The notes under the pieces are model-generated. The model was not told the DNA's origin, did no database searches, and saw only the letters and a list, made by a program, of their open reading frames with translations. DNA of 48,795 nt from Curtobacterium sp. MMLR14_010. Lineage in GTDB: Bacteria > Actinomycetota > Actinomycetes > Actinomycetales > Microbacteriaceae. Shown piece after piece: positions 1-8,714 of the stretch. Where the stretch lies: positions 53,836 to 102,630 of the forward strand of contig NZ_MJGV01000017.1 of assembly GCF_001865015.1 (NCBI RefSeq), in the 5' to 3' direction. Position 1 is the stretch's first letter. Every line of letters begins with the position of its first letter. The translations under genes and the position numbers were made by a program.

Positions 1-83
1 GCCACGAGCCTCCCGTCCGGCCTGTGGAGAAGTCCGCAGGCCGTCGGTGCGGTCCTCTACGATGGTCGGCACGGGGGTGACGT
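1..83. other. Region upstream of the T7SS ATPase gene with half of a GGGAGGC hairpin
   Basis: Bases 1-20 (GCCACGAGCCTCCCGTCCGG) match the right half of the hairpin at 17450-17469 with one base missing or changed, so a terminator of an upstream gene is cut by the window edge. The GGGGGTGA ribosome site of the ATPase gene is at 73-80. Confidence 0.65.
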
Positions 84-3000
84 GTGAAACTCAAGATGAC
101 CATCGCGGACACGGCGGGGACCGAGCAGGACGTCGTGGTGACGGCGGACGTGACGGCGACCATCGGGAGCCTGGCGAACCGGCTCGCCACGGGCAGTCCC
201 GGGGGCGACGTCCCCCTGACGCTGCGCGTGCAGTTCCCGGACCGGCCGCAGGCCCGCCTGCTCAACCCGTCCGCGACCGTGCACGAGTCCTCGTTGCGGT
301 CGGGCTGCCGCGTCGAGATCGTGCCGGCGACCGAACGCCGGCGCGGCGACGACGTCGAGGACGCCCCGGCGGCGATCGTGCAGGTGCTCTCCGGCCCGGA
401 AGCCGGCCACGAGTACACGCTCACGCAGGGCGTCAACCTGATCGGTCGCGACGCCATGGCGCAGGTCTACCTGTCGGGTGACCACGAGGTCTCCCGACGG
501 CACGCGTCGGTGATGGTGGGTGACACGATCGAGGTCGTCGACCTCAACTCCGCCAACGGCGTCGCCGTGGACGGCCGGCTCGTCGCCCGGGCCTTCGTCG
601 AGCCCGGCACCACCATCCAGGTGGGGGAGTCCCGCCTGCGGATCGTCCCGCTCGCGGCCCCCGGTGTGCCGGTCGTGCCGGGGTCGGTCGGTGCACCGGC
701 GCACGACGCCTTCTCCCGGTCCCCGCGCGTGGACCCCGCACACCGCGGCAAGCACTTCACCCTGCCGGAGATCCCGGTGCCCGGCGAGAAGCCCCGGCTG
801 CCGATCCTCGCGATCCTGGCGCCGATCGTGCTCGGCGCCGTGCTCTTCCTCGTGACGAAGCAGCCGTACACGCTGATCTTCATCGCGCTCTCGCCGGTCA
901 TCATGATCGGCACCTGGATCGACCAGCGCGTCCAGGTGAAGCGGCGCAAGCGGGACGAACGCCAACGGTTCGAGGAGTCGCTCGCCGACACCCGCACGCG
1001 GCTCGCCGCCGAACGGGAACGGGAGGTCCAGGCCAGGATCGCCGAGTCGCCGTCGCCCGCGGTGGTGACCGCCGCCATGCGCTCGCGCTCCGAACTCCTC
1101 TGGACGCGCAAGCCCGAACACACGACCTTCCTCGAGGTCCGGTTCGGCGCCGGCACGCTGCCCTCGCGCGCCACCATCACGATGCCCTCGAAGAACTCGG
1201 GCAGCGTCGACGACTGGAACCGCGCCGAGGACCTCGCCGACGAGTACGCCACCGTCGGCCCGGTCCCCGTCATCGAGACCTTCGAACGCGCCGGTGCGAT
1301 CGGCGTCGCCGGCACCGGCCTGGCGGCGGACGACGTCGCCCGGTCGCTCGTGGTGCAGCTCGTCGGGCTCCACAGCCCCGCCGACCTCGTCGTCACCGCG
1401 TTCGCCGGTGGCACCACCACCGACCAGTGGGGCTGGCTGAAGTGGCTGCCCCACGTCGACTCGCCCTACAGCCCGCTGCGGTCCGGCGGCCTCGTGCGCG
1501 ACTTCGCGGGAGCGTCGACGCTCCTCGCCGAGCTCGAGGGCCTCGTGGCCACCCGCCGTGACGCCGGCGCCGGCCGTGGCGAGCACGTGCGGTCCCGACT
1601 CGACGAGTCCCGTGCCCTCGACGAGGAGCACGGCGAGTCCGTCGACCGCCTGCCGGCCACCCCGGCCGTGCTCGTCGTCGTCACCGCCGAGGCCCCGGCC
1701 GACCGCGCCCGGCTGGTGGCCCTCGCGGAAGAGGGAGCCGACTTCGGCGTGTTCGTGCTCTGGCTCGCGCCGACGCAGCAGGCGCTCCCGGTGGTGTGCC
1801 GGACCTACATCACCCTCGACCGGCAGACCGGCACCGCGACCGTCGGGTTCGTCCGCACCGGCCAGGCCGTCGAACTCGACGAACTCGACCGCGTCGACCC
1901 GCTCGAGGCCGCCACCGTCGCCCGGGCCATCGCCCCCGTGCAGGACACTGGCGCCCGTGTGCTCGACGAGACCGACCTGCCGCACAGCGTGGCCTTCGTC
2001 GACCTGTACGAGGGCGACCTCGCCGGCGACCCGGCCGCGGTCGTGAGCCGCTGGTCGAAGAACGACAGCCTCACCGCGGACTGGGTCCCCGGCGCCGGAC
2101 GCGAAGCCGGCGGCATCCGGGCCGTCATCGGACAGGGGCCGAGCGAACCGCTCGCGCTCGACCTCCGCGCTCAGGGCCCGCACGCGCTCGTCGGTGGCAC
2201 CACGGGCTCCGGCAAGAGCGAGTTCCTGCAGACCTGGATCATGGGCATCGCGGCCGAGTACGCCCCAGACCGCGTGACCTTCCTGCTCGTCGACTACAAG
2301 GGCGGTGCCGCATTCGCCGAGTGCGTCGGGCTGCCGCACACGGTGGGGCTCGTCACCGACCTGAACCCGCACCTGGTGCGGCGTGCGCTGACCTCGCTCC
2401 GTGCCGAGCTGCGCTACCGCGAGCACCTGCTGAACGAGCGCGGCGCGAAGGACCTCGTCACGCTCGAACAGCGCGGTGACCCGGCCGCACCGCCCGCGCT
2501 CGTGATCGTGATCGACGAGTTCGCGGCGCTCGCGTCCGAGATCCCGGAGTTCATCGACGGCGTGATCGACGTCGCCCAGCGTGGCCGGTCACTCGGGCTG
2601 CACCTGGTGATGGCGACCCAGCGCCCCAGTGGCGTCATCAAGGACTCGCTCCGCGCCAACACGAACCTCCGCATCGCCCTCCGCGTCGCGGACGAGGTCG
2701 ACAGCAGCGACGTGCTCGGTGTCCCCGACGCGGCCTGGTTCGACCCGGGGACCCCCGGTCGAGCCGCGGCCAAGACCGGCCCGGGGCGCGTGCTGGACTT
2801 CCAGACCGCGTACCTCGGCGGCCGGTCCGACGACGTCGTCGTGCACGAACCCGACGTCGACGTGCAGGACTTCCCGTTCGGCCCGGGCACGATGTGGCCG
2901 AGCGCCGTGCGGGCCCCGCGGGACACCACCCGGGCGAAGGACATCGAACGGCTCGCGGGCACCATCGCGGCCGCTGCCGACCGTCGCGCGCTCGCCATCC

Positions 3001-4592
3001 CGCGCAAGCCGTGGCTCGACCAGCTCGGCGAGACCGTCGACCTCGGCACGCTGGCACCCTCGACCGGTGCGGCGCTCGTCATCGGCACGCTCGACGTCCC
3101 CGAGGACCAGCGCCAGTCGGCGCACGCGGTCGACCTCGACGTCGCGGGGAACGTGGCCGTCATCGGCACGGGTGGCTCGGGCAAGTCCACCGCGCTCCGT
3201 GCCGTCGCGGTCGCCGCGTCCGCCGTGGCCGACCGGCACCCGGTGCAGATCCACGCGCTCGACTTCGGTGGTGGCGGGCTGTCCATGCTCGAGGCCCTGC
3301 CGACCGTCGGGTCCGTCATCAGCGGGCCGGACGACGAACGCATCACCCGGCTGCTCACGGACCTCGAAGCCACGATCGCCGACCGGTCCACGCGGTTCGC
3401 CGCTGCCCGCACCGCGTCCCTCACCGAGTACCGCGCGGTCTCCGGCAAGGCCGAGCCGCGCATCCTGGTGCTCATCGACGGCATGGGCGCCTTCCGCAAC
3501 GAGTACGAGTTCCGTCCCGGCACCCTGCAGCTCTTCGACCAGGTGCTGTCCCTGGCGTCGACCGGTCGCGCGCTCGGCGTCCACCTCGTGATGGCGGCCG
3601 ACCGCGTCGGGGCCTTCCCGACGAACCTGCAGGCCAACATCGGCGAGCGGATCGTGCTGCGGCTCGCGAGCGAGATCGAGTACAACGCCGCCGACGTGCC
3701 CGCTGACGTCCTGGACGACGCCGTGCCCGGGCGCGGGCTCGTGGACGAGCACGAACTCCAGGTCGCCGTGCCCGCCGGCAGCGCGGACCTCGTGGTGCAG
3801 GCGGCGGCCGTGGAGGCCCTCGCCGCGTCGCTCGTCGAGCGTCGCGTGCCGCGCACCCCGGAGATCCGGCGGCTGCCGTCCGTGGTCGACGCCGCGACGC
3901 TCGGCTCCTCCGTGGGTGGCCGTCCGACGATCGGCCTGGCGGACGACACCCTCGCCGCCGTCGGCATCCCGACCGACGGGCTGTTCGTCGTCACCGGCCC
4001 GTTCGGCTCCGGTCGCAGCACGACCATGCGCACCCTCATCGGTTCCGTCACGGCGACCTTCCCCGACCGACCGGCCTACCTGGTCGTCGGACGCCGCAGT
4101 GCGCTCCGCGACGCCGCCGACTGGGCCGAGCTCGCCACGGACTCCGACTCCGCTGACGCGCTCGCCGGACGCCTCGCCACGGCGCTCGAGACCGGCGGTG
4201 TCGTCGGACCGGAGCCCTTCATCGTGATCGAGAACGTCGGCGACTTCGAGGGGCTGCCGGCCGAGTCGCAGGTCGCACGGCTGATCAAGGCGGCTCGTCG
4301 CGCCGGGGTGTTCGTGCTAGCCGAGGCGGACACCGTCACGGCTCCGAGCGCGTGGCAGCTCTTCGGCGAGCTGAAGACCGCCCGCGCCGGCATCGCCCTG
4401 CAGCCGGAGGAGACCGACGGCCTGACCCTGTTCCGCACCGCCTTCCCGCGGTGCACACGGTCGGACTTCCCGCTCGGACGCGGCTTCATGGTCGACTCCG
4501 GACGGATCACCCGCGTCCAGGTCGCCCTGCCTGTCCACAGGGGTTCACATCGCATGGGTGATGAACGAACCGGTGGTGCTACCGTGGCATGA
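84..4592 (+). CDS. eccC: Type VII secretion ATPase, EccC/EssC family, with FHA domain
   Basis: Membrane-anchored motor of a type VII secretion system, which recognises WXG100-type substrates and drives their export. The 1502-residue product has a ubiquitin-like N-terminus (about 1-85), an FHA domain (about 105-190, with GRD, SRRHAS and NSANGV signatures) and two membrane segments (about 238-277). Three FtsK/SpoIIIE ATPase modules follow. Walker A motifs are GTTGSGKS at 705-712, GTGGSGKS at 1028-1035 and GPFGSGRS at 1305-1312, and the first module has a clear Walker B (VIDEFAAL). The third P-loop has Arg in place of Lys, and the second Walker B reads LIDGMG without the Glu, so only the first module looks fully catalytic. 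This gradient is usual in the family. The FHA plus single-chain layout is closer to EssC than to mycobacterial EccCa/EccCb. The start is the GTG after a GGGGGTGA ribosome site. Other core genes (EccB/D/E or EssA/B) are not in the window. Confidence 0.93.
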   Translation: MKLKMTIADTAGTEQDVVVTADVTATIGSLANRLATGSPGGDVPLTLRVQFPDRPQARLLNPSATVHESSLRSGCRVEIVPATERRRGDDVEDAPAAIVQVLSGPEAGHEYTLTQGVNLIGRDAMAQVYLSGDHEVSRRHASVMVGDTIEVVDLNSANGVAVDGRLVARAFVEPGTTIQVGESRLRIVPLAAPGVPVVPGSVGAPAHDAFSRSPRVDPAHRGKHFTLPEIPVPGEKPRLPILAILAPIVLGAVLFLVTKQPYTLIFIALSPVIMIGTWIDQRVQVKRRKRDERQRFEESLADTRTRLAAEREREVQARIAESPSPAVVTAAMRSRSELLWTRKPEHTTFLEVRFGAGTLPSRATITMPSKNSGSVDDWNRAEDLADEYATVGPVPVIETFERAGAIGVAGTGLAADDVARSLVVQLVGLHSPADLVVTAFAGGTTTDQWGWLKWLPHVDSPYSPLRSGGLVRDFAGASTLLAELEGLVATRRDAGAGRGEHVRSRLDESRALDEEHGESVDRLPATPAVLVVVTAEAPADRARLVALAEEGADFGVFVLWLAPTQQALPVVCRTYITLDRQTGTATVGFVRTGQAVELDELDRVDPLEAATVARAIAPVQDTGARVLDETDLPHSVAFVDLYEGDLAGDPAAVVSRWSKNDSLTADWVPGAGREAGGIRAVIGQGPSEPLALDLRAQGPHALVGGTTGSGKSEFLQTWIMGIAAEYAPDRVTFLLVDYKGGAAFAECVGLPHTVGLVTDLNPHLVRRALTSLRAELRYREHLLNERGAKDLVTLEQRGDPAAPPALVIVIDEFAALASEIPEFIDGVIDVAQRGRSLGLHLVMATQRPSGVIKDSLRANTNLRIALRVADEVDSSDVLGVPDAAWFDPGTPGRAAAKTGPGRVLDFQTAYLGGRSDDVVVHEPDVDVQDFPFGPGTMWPSAVRAPRDTTRAKDIERLAGTIAAAADRRALAIPRKPWLDQLGETVDLGTLAPSTGAALVIGTLDVPEDQRQSAHAVDLDVAGNVAVIGTGGSGKSTALRAVAVAASAVADRHPVQIHALDFGGGGLSMLEALPTVGSVISGPDDERITRLLTDLEATIADRSTRFAAARTASLTEYRAVSGKAEPRILVLIDGMGAFRNEYEFRPGTLQLFDQVLSLASTGRALGVHLVMAADRVGAFPTNLQANIGERIVLRLASEIEYNAADVPADVLDDAVPGRGLVDEHELQVAVPAGSADLVVQAAAVEALAASLVERRVPRTPEIRRLPSVVDAATLGSSVGGRPTIGLADDTLAAVGIPTDGLFVVTGPFGSGRSTTMRTLIGSVTATFPDRPAYLVVGRRSALRDAADWAELATDSDSADALAGRLATALETGGVVGPEPFIVIENVGDFEGLPAESQVARLIKAARRAGVFVLAEADTVTAPSAWQLFGELKTARAGIALQPEETDGLTLFRTAFPRCTRSDFPLGRGFMVDSGRITRVQVALPVHRGSHRMGDERTGGATVA

Positions 4593-4642
4593 GTCGTCGG
4601 AGGGGCTGACGACGAGAACGACCAACTGAACGGGGAATCACC

Positions 4643-4939
4643 ATGCCGAACATCAACGTGTCCTACCAGGAGCTCAACGGCAACGCCGACCGGCTGCTCG
4701 CAGGGCGTGACGAGATCAACGCGACGCTGTCGAAGCTGCAGGCGCAGATCGCGTCGCTGACGCAGGCGGGGTTCCAGACCGACCGCTCGTCGGGTGCGTA
4801 CAACGACGCGTACCAGCGCTTCACCTCCGGTGCGCAGAACACCATCGGTGGTCTGAACGACCTGGCCCAGTTCCTCCGCACCACCGCGACCACGCTGGGC
4901 GACGTCGACCAGCAGCTCGCATCCAAGCTCGGCCGCTGA
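4643..4939 (+). CDS. WXG100-family (ESAT-6-like) T7SS protein with a non-canonical turn
   Basis: Small helical-hairpin protein of 98 residues, the usual WXG100 length, lying 50 bases after the secretion ATPase. Members are exported as dimers and are often needed for secretion itself. Two predicted amphipathic helices flank the expected turn near residue 43, but the Trp-X-Gly motif is replaced by Gly-Phe-Gln (G43-F44-Q45). The usual C-terminal YxxxD/E export signal is not seen; the tail reads GDVDQQLASKLGR. Such Trp-less variants occur in actinobacteria, so this is probably a working divergent member. The ATG follows a CGGGGAATCACC leader. It is likely co-transcribed with the ATPase gene and the following coiled-coil gene. 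Confidence 0.85.
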   Translation: MPNINVSYQELNGNADRLLAGRDEINATLSKLQAQIASLTQAGFQTDRSSGAYNDAYQRFTSGAQNTIGGLNDLAQFLRTTATTLGDVDQQLASKLGR

Positions 4940-4992
4940 GGCTGATCCGGGGGAGGACCGCCGCTCCGGCAGCGGTCCACAGGGGGTGAACT

Positions 4993-5556
4993 GTGTACGG
5001 GGAGATGTCGAACCTGCGGGCCAAGGCCCGGGCGCTCCGCGACGACGCTGACGGTCTGCGCTCACGAGCCTCTGCGCTCGTGGCGCAGGCCGAGGCGCTG
5101 TCGTCGTCGTCGAAGGCCGTCGAGGGCGTCCGCGCCCGCGTGCGGGAGTCCGGTGCTGAGCTCGGCAAGAAAGCCCAGCTGCTCGACGACGCCGCTGCGG
5201 CGCTCGAGGCCCACGCCAGGGCCGTCGACGCCGTGAAGGCGCAGATCGCCGAGGCCGAGCGGATCGCACGCGACCTCTGGAACCAGGCCTCGAACCTGGT
5301 CGCGAACGTCGTCAACACCGTCAAGGACGTCGCGAGCACCGCCGTGAACGGCTTCATGAACGTGCTCGGTGCCGCGATGTCGGGCAACCCGGACCAGATC
5401 CAGGTGTCCGTGTTCATGGCCGGCGGGCGCGAAGTGTCGAGCTCGCAGGTCTCCAGCGCGCAGTCCTTCATCGCCCAGGTCCCGGCACCGCCGGAGTCTG
5501 GGTCGAAGGACTGGATCGACGTCCGGAGCGCTGCCAGCCGGAACGGCATCGGATGA
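4993..5556 (+). CDS. Alpha-helical coiled-coil protein, probable T7SS substrate partner
   Basis: A 187-residue protein whose first 110 residues are almost entirely Ala/Arg/Glu-rich helix with coiled-coil heptads. A more hydrophobic helix follows around 95-130 (LWNQASNLVANVVNTV), then a short Gly/Ser-rich tail. No catalytic motif is visible. Placed between a WXG100 protein and a putative toxin and overlapping the next gene by four bases, it resembles the small helical partner proteins (Lap-type) that LXG effectors need for export; this is inferred from size, composition and position. The GTG start follows an AGGGGGTGAACT ribosome site. An ATG four codons later is the alternative. Confidence 0.7.
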   Translation: MYGEMSNLRAKARALRDDADGLRSRASALVAQAEALSSSSKAVEGVRARVRESGAELGKKAQLLDDAAAALEAHARAVDAVKAQIAEAERIARDLWNQASNLVANVVNTVKDVASTAVNGFMNVLGAAMSGNPDQIQVSVFMAGGREVSSSQVSSAQSFIAQVPAPPESGSKDWIDVRSAASRNGIG

Positions 5557-6437
5557 CGCCCGGGCCGGACACCACCACCGACGTCGTCGAGTGGGACCTG
5601 TCCCTCGATGAGCTCCGCGCCGTACGGGAGCACCTGCCGGGGCTCGTGCTCCCGTCGTTCGTGCCCGAGGGCACGTCCACGGCTGATGCCGGTCTCGTCG
5701 ACGTCCTCGTCGCGAAGGGCGTGCTGACGGCGATGCCGACGCCCGCCGCCGAGTCGTGGTCCGAGGACCTCGATGCACCGTTCCTGATGACGCTGGCGTT
5801 GCAGAACGCCGGTGCCATCGTCATCCAGGTCTCAGCCTGGACGCCGACCTCGACCACCGCGCACTCGACGGTCATCCAGGCCGCCGCTTCGTCGCACCTG
5901 ACCGTCTGGACCGGTGTCGACCACGGCGAGGGCCGCGCGCGGGTCCGGGGGACGGTCCTCGACCTCGCGTGGCAGACGCTCGCGTCGCTGGTGCCCGAGC
6001 TCGACGTCACCGACCGTGTCCGTGGCACCACGACGGTCAGCACGGTGGCCTCGCAGGCGATCGTCGACGCGATCAAGGGGCGGGACGCCCGGGTGCTCGA
6101 TGCCGTCGTGCGCGAACTCCACGTCCCCGCCGAAGCCGTGACGCTCTTCCGCGGGCTGGCCGAGCCGGTCCGGCACGGCTTCCGGGTCAAGGCCTTCACG
6201 CTGGACGGAGGCCCGGTGTTCGCAGGCAACTGGTTCGGCACCAGCCACGGGTGGCTGCGGATGAGCGTTGGTCTGGACGCCGCCGCTCGGACCGGCGAGG
6301 TCACACCCGAGCTCATCACCGACGCCGGCACGGTCACCGTGACGGCGCAGACCGACGAGGACATCCGCACGGAGTTGCTGAGCCTCGTCGCCGGACTCAT
6401 CAGGGACAGGGATGTCATCGGGGGCAGCGATGTCTGA
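5553..6437 (+). CDS. T7SS-associated protein, possibly EspG-like secretion chaperone
   Basis: A 294-residue soluble protein with no signal peptide or membrane segment, translationally coupled on both sides (ATGA overlap with the previous gene, eight bases with the next). Length and alternating hydrophobic strand/helix pattern fit the ESX secretion-associated EspG fold, which binds cognate substrates in the cytosol. I see no diagnostic motif, so this assignment rests on size and position between an Esx-like protein and a putative effector. Near the end, GNWFGTSHGWLRM and a run of Thr/Val strands suggest a beta-sheet core. It could equally be a dedicated chaperone or adaptor for the downstream hydrolase. 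Confidence 0.6.
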   Translation: MTPGPDTTTDVVEWDLSLDELRAVREHLPGLVLPSFVPEGTSTADAGLVDVLVAKGVLTAMPTPAAESWSEDLDAPFLMTLALQNAGAIVIQVSAWTPTSTTAHSTVIQAAASSHLTVWTGVDHGEGRARVRGTVLDLAWQTLASLVPELDVTDRVRGTTTVSTVASQAIVDAIKGRDARVLDAVVRELHVPAEAVTLFRGLAEPVRHGFRVKAFTLDGGPVFAGNWFGTSHGWLRMSVGLDAAARTGEVTPELITDAGTVTVTAQTDEDIRTELLSLVAGLIRDRDVIGGSDV

Positions 6438-7971
6438 CGGACTCAAGGTCGACTTCGCGGAGATCGACCGCATGGTGACGGGGCTGACCAACCTCAACGC
6501 CTACGCGCTGCCGCTCGTGCCGAAGGTGGGGGCGTTGTCGGCTGACGGCGACTTGCTCGCCTCGGCGATCCTGTCGCCGGGAACGGCTGTCGCTGCCGAG
6601 GGCGCGGTGCTCAGCGCATCGGCGCAGCTCGGCGTGACGATGGTGACGACCGAGGCGCTGGTGCTGATCACGGCGTCGATCGTGAAGGTCTATGAGGCGG
6701 CGGAAGTTGCTCTGGCACTGTCAGCGGCAGCTCTCGAAGTCGCCGGGGCAGTCGCCAGCCAGCAGATACAAGCAGGACTCGTGCACGCGGGTGACGCCGT
6801 GCTCGGATACTTCACCTCGGCAAGCACGGCCGCGACTGTGGTCGTTCTCGCCGTAGGGTCCTTCGCGCAGGGGCTGGGCCAGAACCTCGAGTTGTCGGCC
6901 GCAGTATCGTTGGCAGCTGCATTCGCGCAAACAGACAGCCCGCTCGACCTCGTGAACGGCGATTTCGCCCGCCATCTTGCTGCTGCGTGGGACGAGAACT
7001 TCTCCTGGTCCGATGCCTTCAGTGACGTAACTCGGACGTTCGAGAGCAATCTGGGCGCCGTGCCAGGTGGCTACGACGCGCTGATGTTCCTGGTCCTGCA
7101 CGATGGTCGGAGCCTCGGGTTCTTCAACGACGGCCGATTCGACAAGCACGACGTTGACCAGAAGTCGATGAAGAAAAGCGCAGATAAGACCGTCGACGAC
7201 CTTGACGCCTCGATCCCCGAGATTGCTGAGGGGCTGGACATCGACCCGACAACGGGAGCCATCAAGCCTCACTCTATCGCGGACGTCTTCGCCGGTGCGG
7301 CTCAAATTGACAACATCGGCAAGAAGGACTTCGCGGACATTCGGATAGTGGAGCGCAAGGTCGGTGAGGAGAGCTACTTCACCGTGCAGATCCCCAGTAC
7401 CCAGAGGTGGGCACCATGGGGGCTCGGTAACCCCTGGGGCCAGGGAGCGCCGAACGATCTGACGTCGGACGTACTTGCTCTTCAACAAGGCGATCAGACG
7501 GCGCTTGCTGAGGCGGTCAAGCAGGCTATGCGGGACGCAAAAGTCGGTAACCACCCGGTGATGCTCACAGGCTTCAGTCTCGGGGGCATTACCGCTGGAG
7601 CGATCGCTCAGGGCAACAACGGCGAATTCAACATCCAACAGGTCGTCACGGCGGGTGCGCCTATTGCCAGGATGGACATTCCTGCTGACGTTCACGTCAC
7701 GGCGCTCGAAAGCACGCAGGACGCTGTGCCTACGCTGGACGGGAAGGCCAACCCGTCGGCGTGGAGCGTCAGCCCGACGCCTGAGACTGCACGACTCGAC
7801 AACGAATCTGCAGGCACGGTCATGTCTCCGAAAAACGTGCACGACGCAGCGCGTTACGCTCAGATGGCTGACAACTACTCCTCGAAGATCGACCCCGGCG
7901 TGTCTCAGTTCCTTGAGGACTCTCATGGCGCGACGATGACGGTGAAGGACGTTCAAGTGGTGCGACGATGA
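6430..7971 (+). CDS. Putative T7SS effector with C-terminal alpha/beta-hydrolase (lipase-like) domain
   Basis: A 513-residue protein. Residues 1-170 are long Ala/Val/Leu-rich helices, as in ESX or LXG targeting regions. The C-terminal half carries an alpha/beta-hydrolase signature: nucleophile elbow GFSLGG with Ser383, then VTAGAPIARM, a candidate Asp431 (STQDAVP) and candidate His471 (NVHDAARY). Order and spacing match a Ser-Asp-His triad, so a lipase or esterase acting on membrane lipids is likely. No Sec signal is present, consistent with T7SS export. The start chosen is the ATG at 6430, preceded by GGGGGCAGC; an ATG at 6412 would add six residues. From about 6700 the gene uses more A/T-ending codons than its neighbours. 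Lipoproteins with lipobox signals follow immediately and are candidate immunity factors. Confidence 0.8.
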   Translation: MSDGLKVDFAEIDRMVTGLTNLNAYALPLVPKVGALSADGDLLASAILSPGTAVAAEGAVLSASAQLGVTMVTTEALVLITASIVKVYEAAEVALALSAAALEVAGAVASQQIQAGLVHAGDAVLGYFTSASTAATVVVLAVGSFAQGLGQNLELSAAVSLAAAFAQTDSPLDLVNGDFARHLAAAWDENFSWSDAFSDVTRTFESNLGAVPGGYDALMFLVLHDGRSLGFFNDGRFDKHDVDQKSMKKSADKTVDDLDASIPEIAEGLDIDPTTGAIKPHSIADVFAGAAQIDNIGKKDFADIRIVERKVGEESYFTVQIPSTQRWAPWGLGNPWGQGAPNDLTSDVLALQQGDQTALAEAVKQAMRDAKVGNHPVMLTGFSLGGITAGAIAQGNNGEFNIQQVVTAGAPIARMDIPADVHVTALESTQDAVPTLDGKANPSAWSVSPTPETARLDNESAGTVMSPKNVHDAARYAQMADNYSSKIDPGVSQFLEDSHGATMTVKDVQVVRR

Positions 7972-8438
7972 ACAAATACACCAAGTGGTGTGCCCTTGCG
8001 GGAGCCCTTTTGATGATGAGCAGCCTGGCGGCTTGTTCGAGTAGCCAGGCCGGGCGGACGGCACCGGAGGCAACAGCAGCCGTCAAGTCTGTCAATGGAA
8101 TCGCCGATGCCCAGGTTGAGATGCGGAACTACCGGTCCGGATTCACCTCGAACTGGGGCGTCACAATTTACTTCACACCTGACAGCGAATTTGATGAGAT
8201 TGACAAGAAGGCCCTGTTCGAGCGGATGTTGCGGATTGGCTGGTCAGTGAATGAGCACAAGATCGACACCGGGGTGTCGATAGCTCTCGAAGATGACGAT
8301 CAACAGATCAACCTCGTACAGATGGCAGAAGAGGCTGGCCTGTCCGACTTTCGCCGGGCGGGAAACCTGACTTCCCGCTTCACTGTGCCAACCCGGGCCC
8401 TGCAGGACGAGTTCGGTGATTGGCCGGGTCGGGATTAA
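7968..8438 (+). CDS. Lipoprotein, candidate immunity protein (paralog 1)
   Basis: A 156-residue lipoprotein that overlaps the putative lipase effector by four bases (ATGA). The N-terminus is a lipoprotein signal: charged start, hydrophobic core and lipobox LAAC with Cys23. The mature part is not a family I can name. It aligns by eye with the protein encoded at 8715-9215: IGWSVNEHK matches AGYAVNDHK, and both end near WPGR, after EFGDWPGRD and KLGKWPGRM respectively. Coupling to a likely exported lipase and anchoring on the outer face of the membrane, where such an enzyme would attack, suggest self-protection. That role is an inference. A/T-rich codon use indicates recent acquisition with the effector. 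Confidence 0.78.
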   Translation: MNKYTKWCALAGALLMMSSLAACSSSQAGRTAPEATAAVKSVNGIADAQVEMRNYRSGFTSNWGVTIYFTPDSEFDEIDKKALFERMLRIGWSVNEHKIDTGVSIALEDDDQQINLVQMAEEAGLSDFRRAGNLTSRFTVPTRALQDEFGDWPGRD

Positions 8439-8524
8439 CTCGCTCGGTTTGTTCGGTCGCACAGTCCCTTGGAGGACCCGGGAACCAGACGACCGTCACC
8501 GATCACCAAGTTGCGGAGAGCCAA

Positions 8525-8629
8525 ATGAGCTCGGCACGTCAACGACTCGCGCTGATCACTGCGGCCATCGTCGTGGTGGGAGCCATCGGAGGGTGCAGTA
8601 TCGCGGACGACCCGGCCGGTACGGACTAA
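8525..8629 (+). pseudogene. Lipoprotein signal-peptide stub (degenerate third paralog)
   Basis: A 34-codon frame with ribosome site GGAGAG, a clear lipoprotein signal peptide (hydrophobic core LITAAIVVVGAIGGC, lipobox Cys24) and only ten residues after the Cys before a TAA. It lies between two full lipoprotein paralogs. After the stop I find no frame that clearly continues the family. The simplest reading is a third paralog cut short by deletion. It could also be a genuine micro-lipoprotein, since start, ribosome site and signal are intact. Confidence 0.5.
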
Positions 8630-8714
8630 CCGTCGAGTTCCGGCGGCCGTCGCAATTCGGATTCCAGCATCGGCTCTTCCCTTCAAGGTGGTTCGATGAG
8701 CGCGAAGGACTACT

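Noticed and set aside
57..2426. A 789-codon open frame on the minus strand opposite the T7SS ATPase gene
   Set aside because: It mirrors the codon pattern of the real gene, has His/Gly/Asp/Arg-rich nonsense composition and no domain; very high GC creates such frames.
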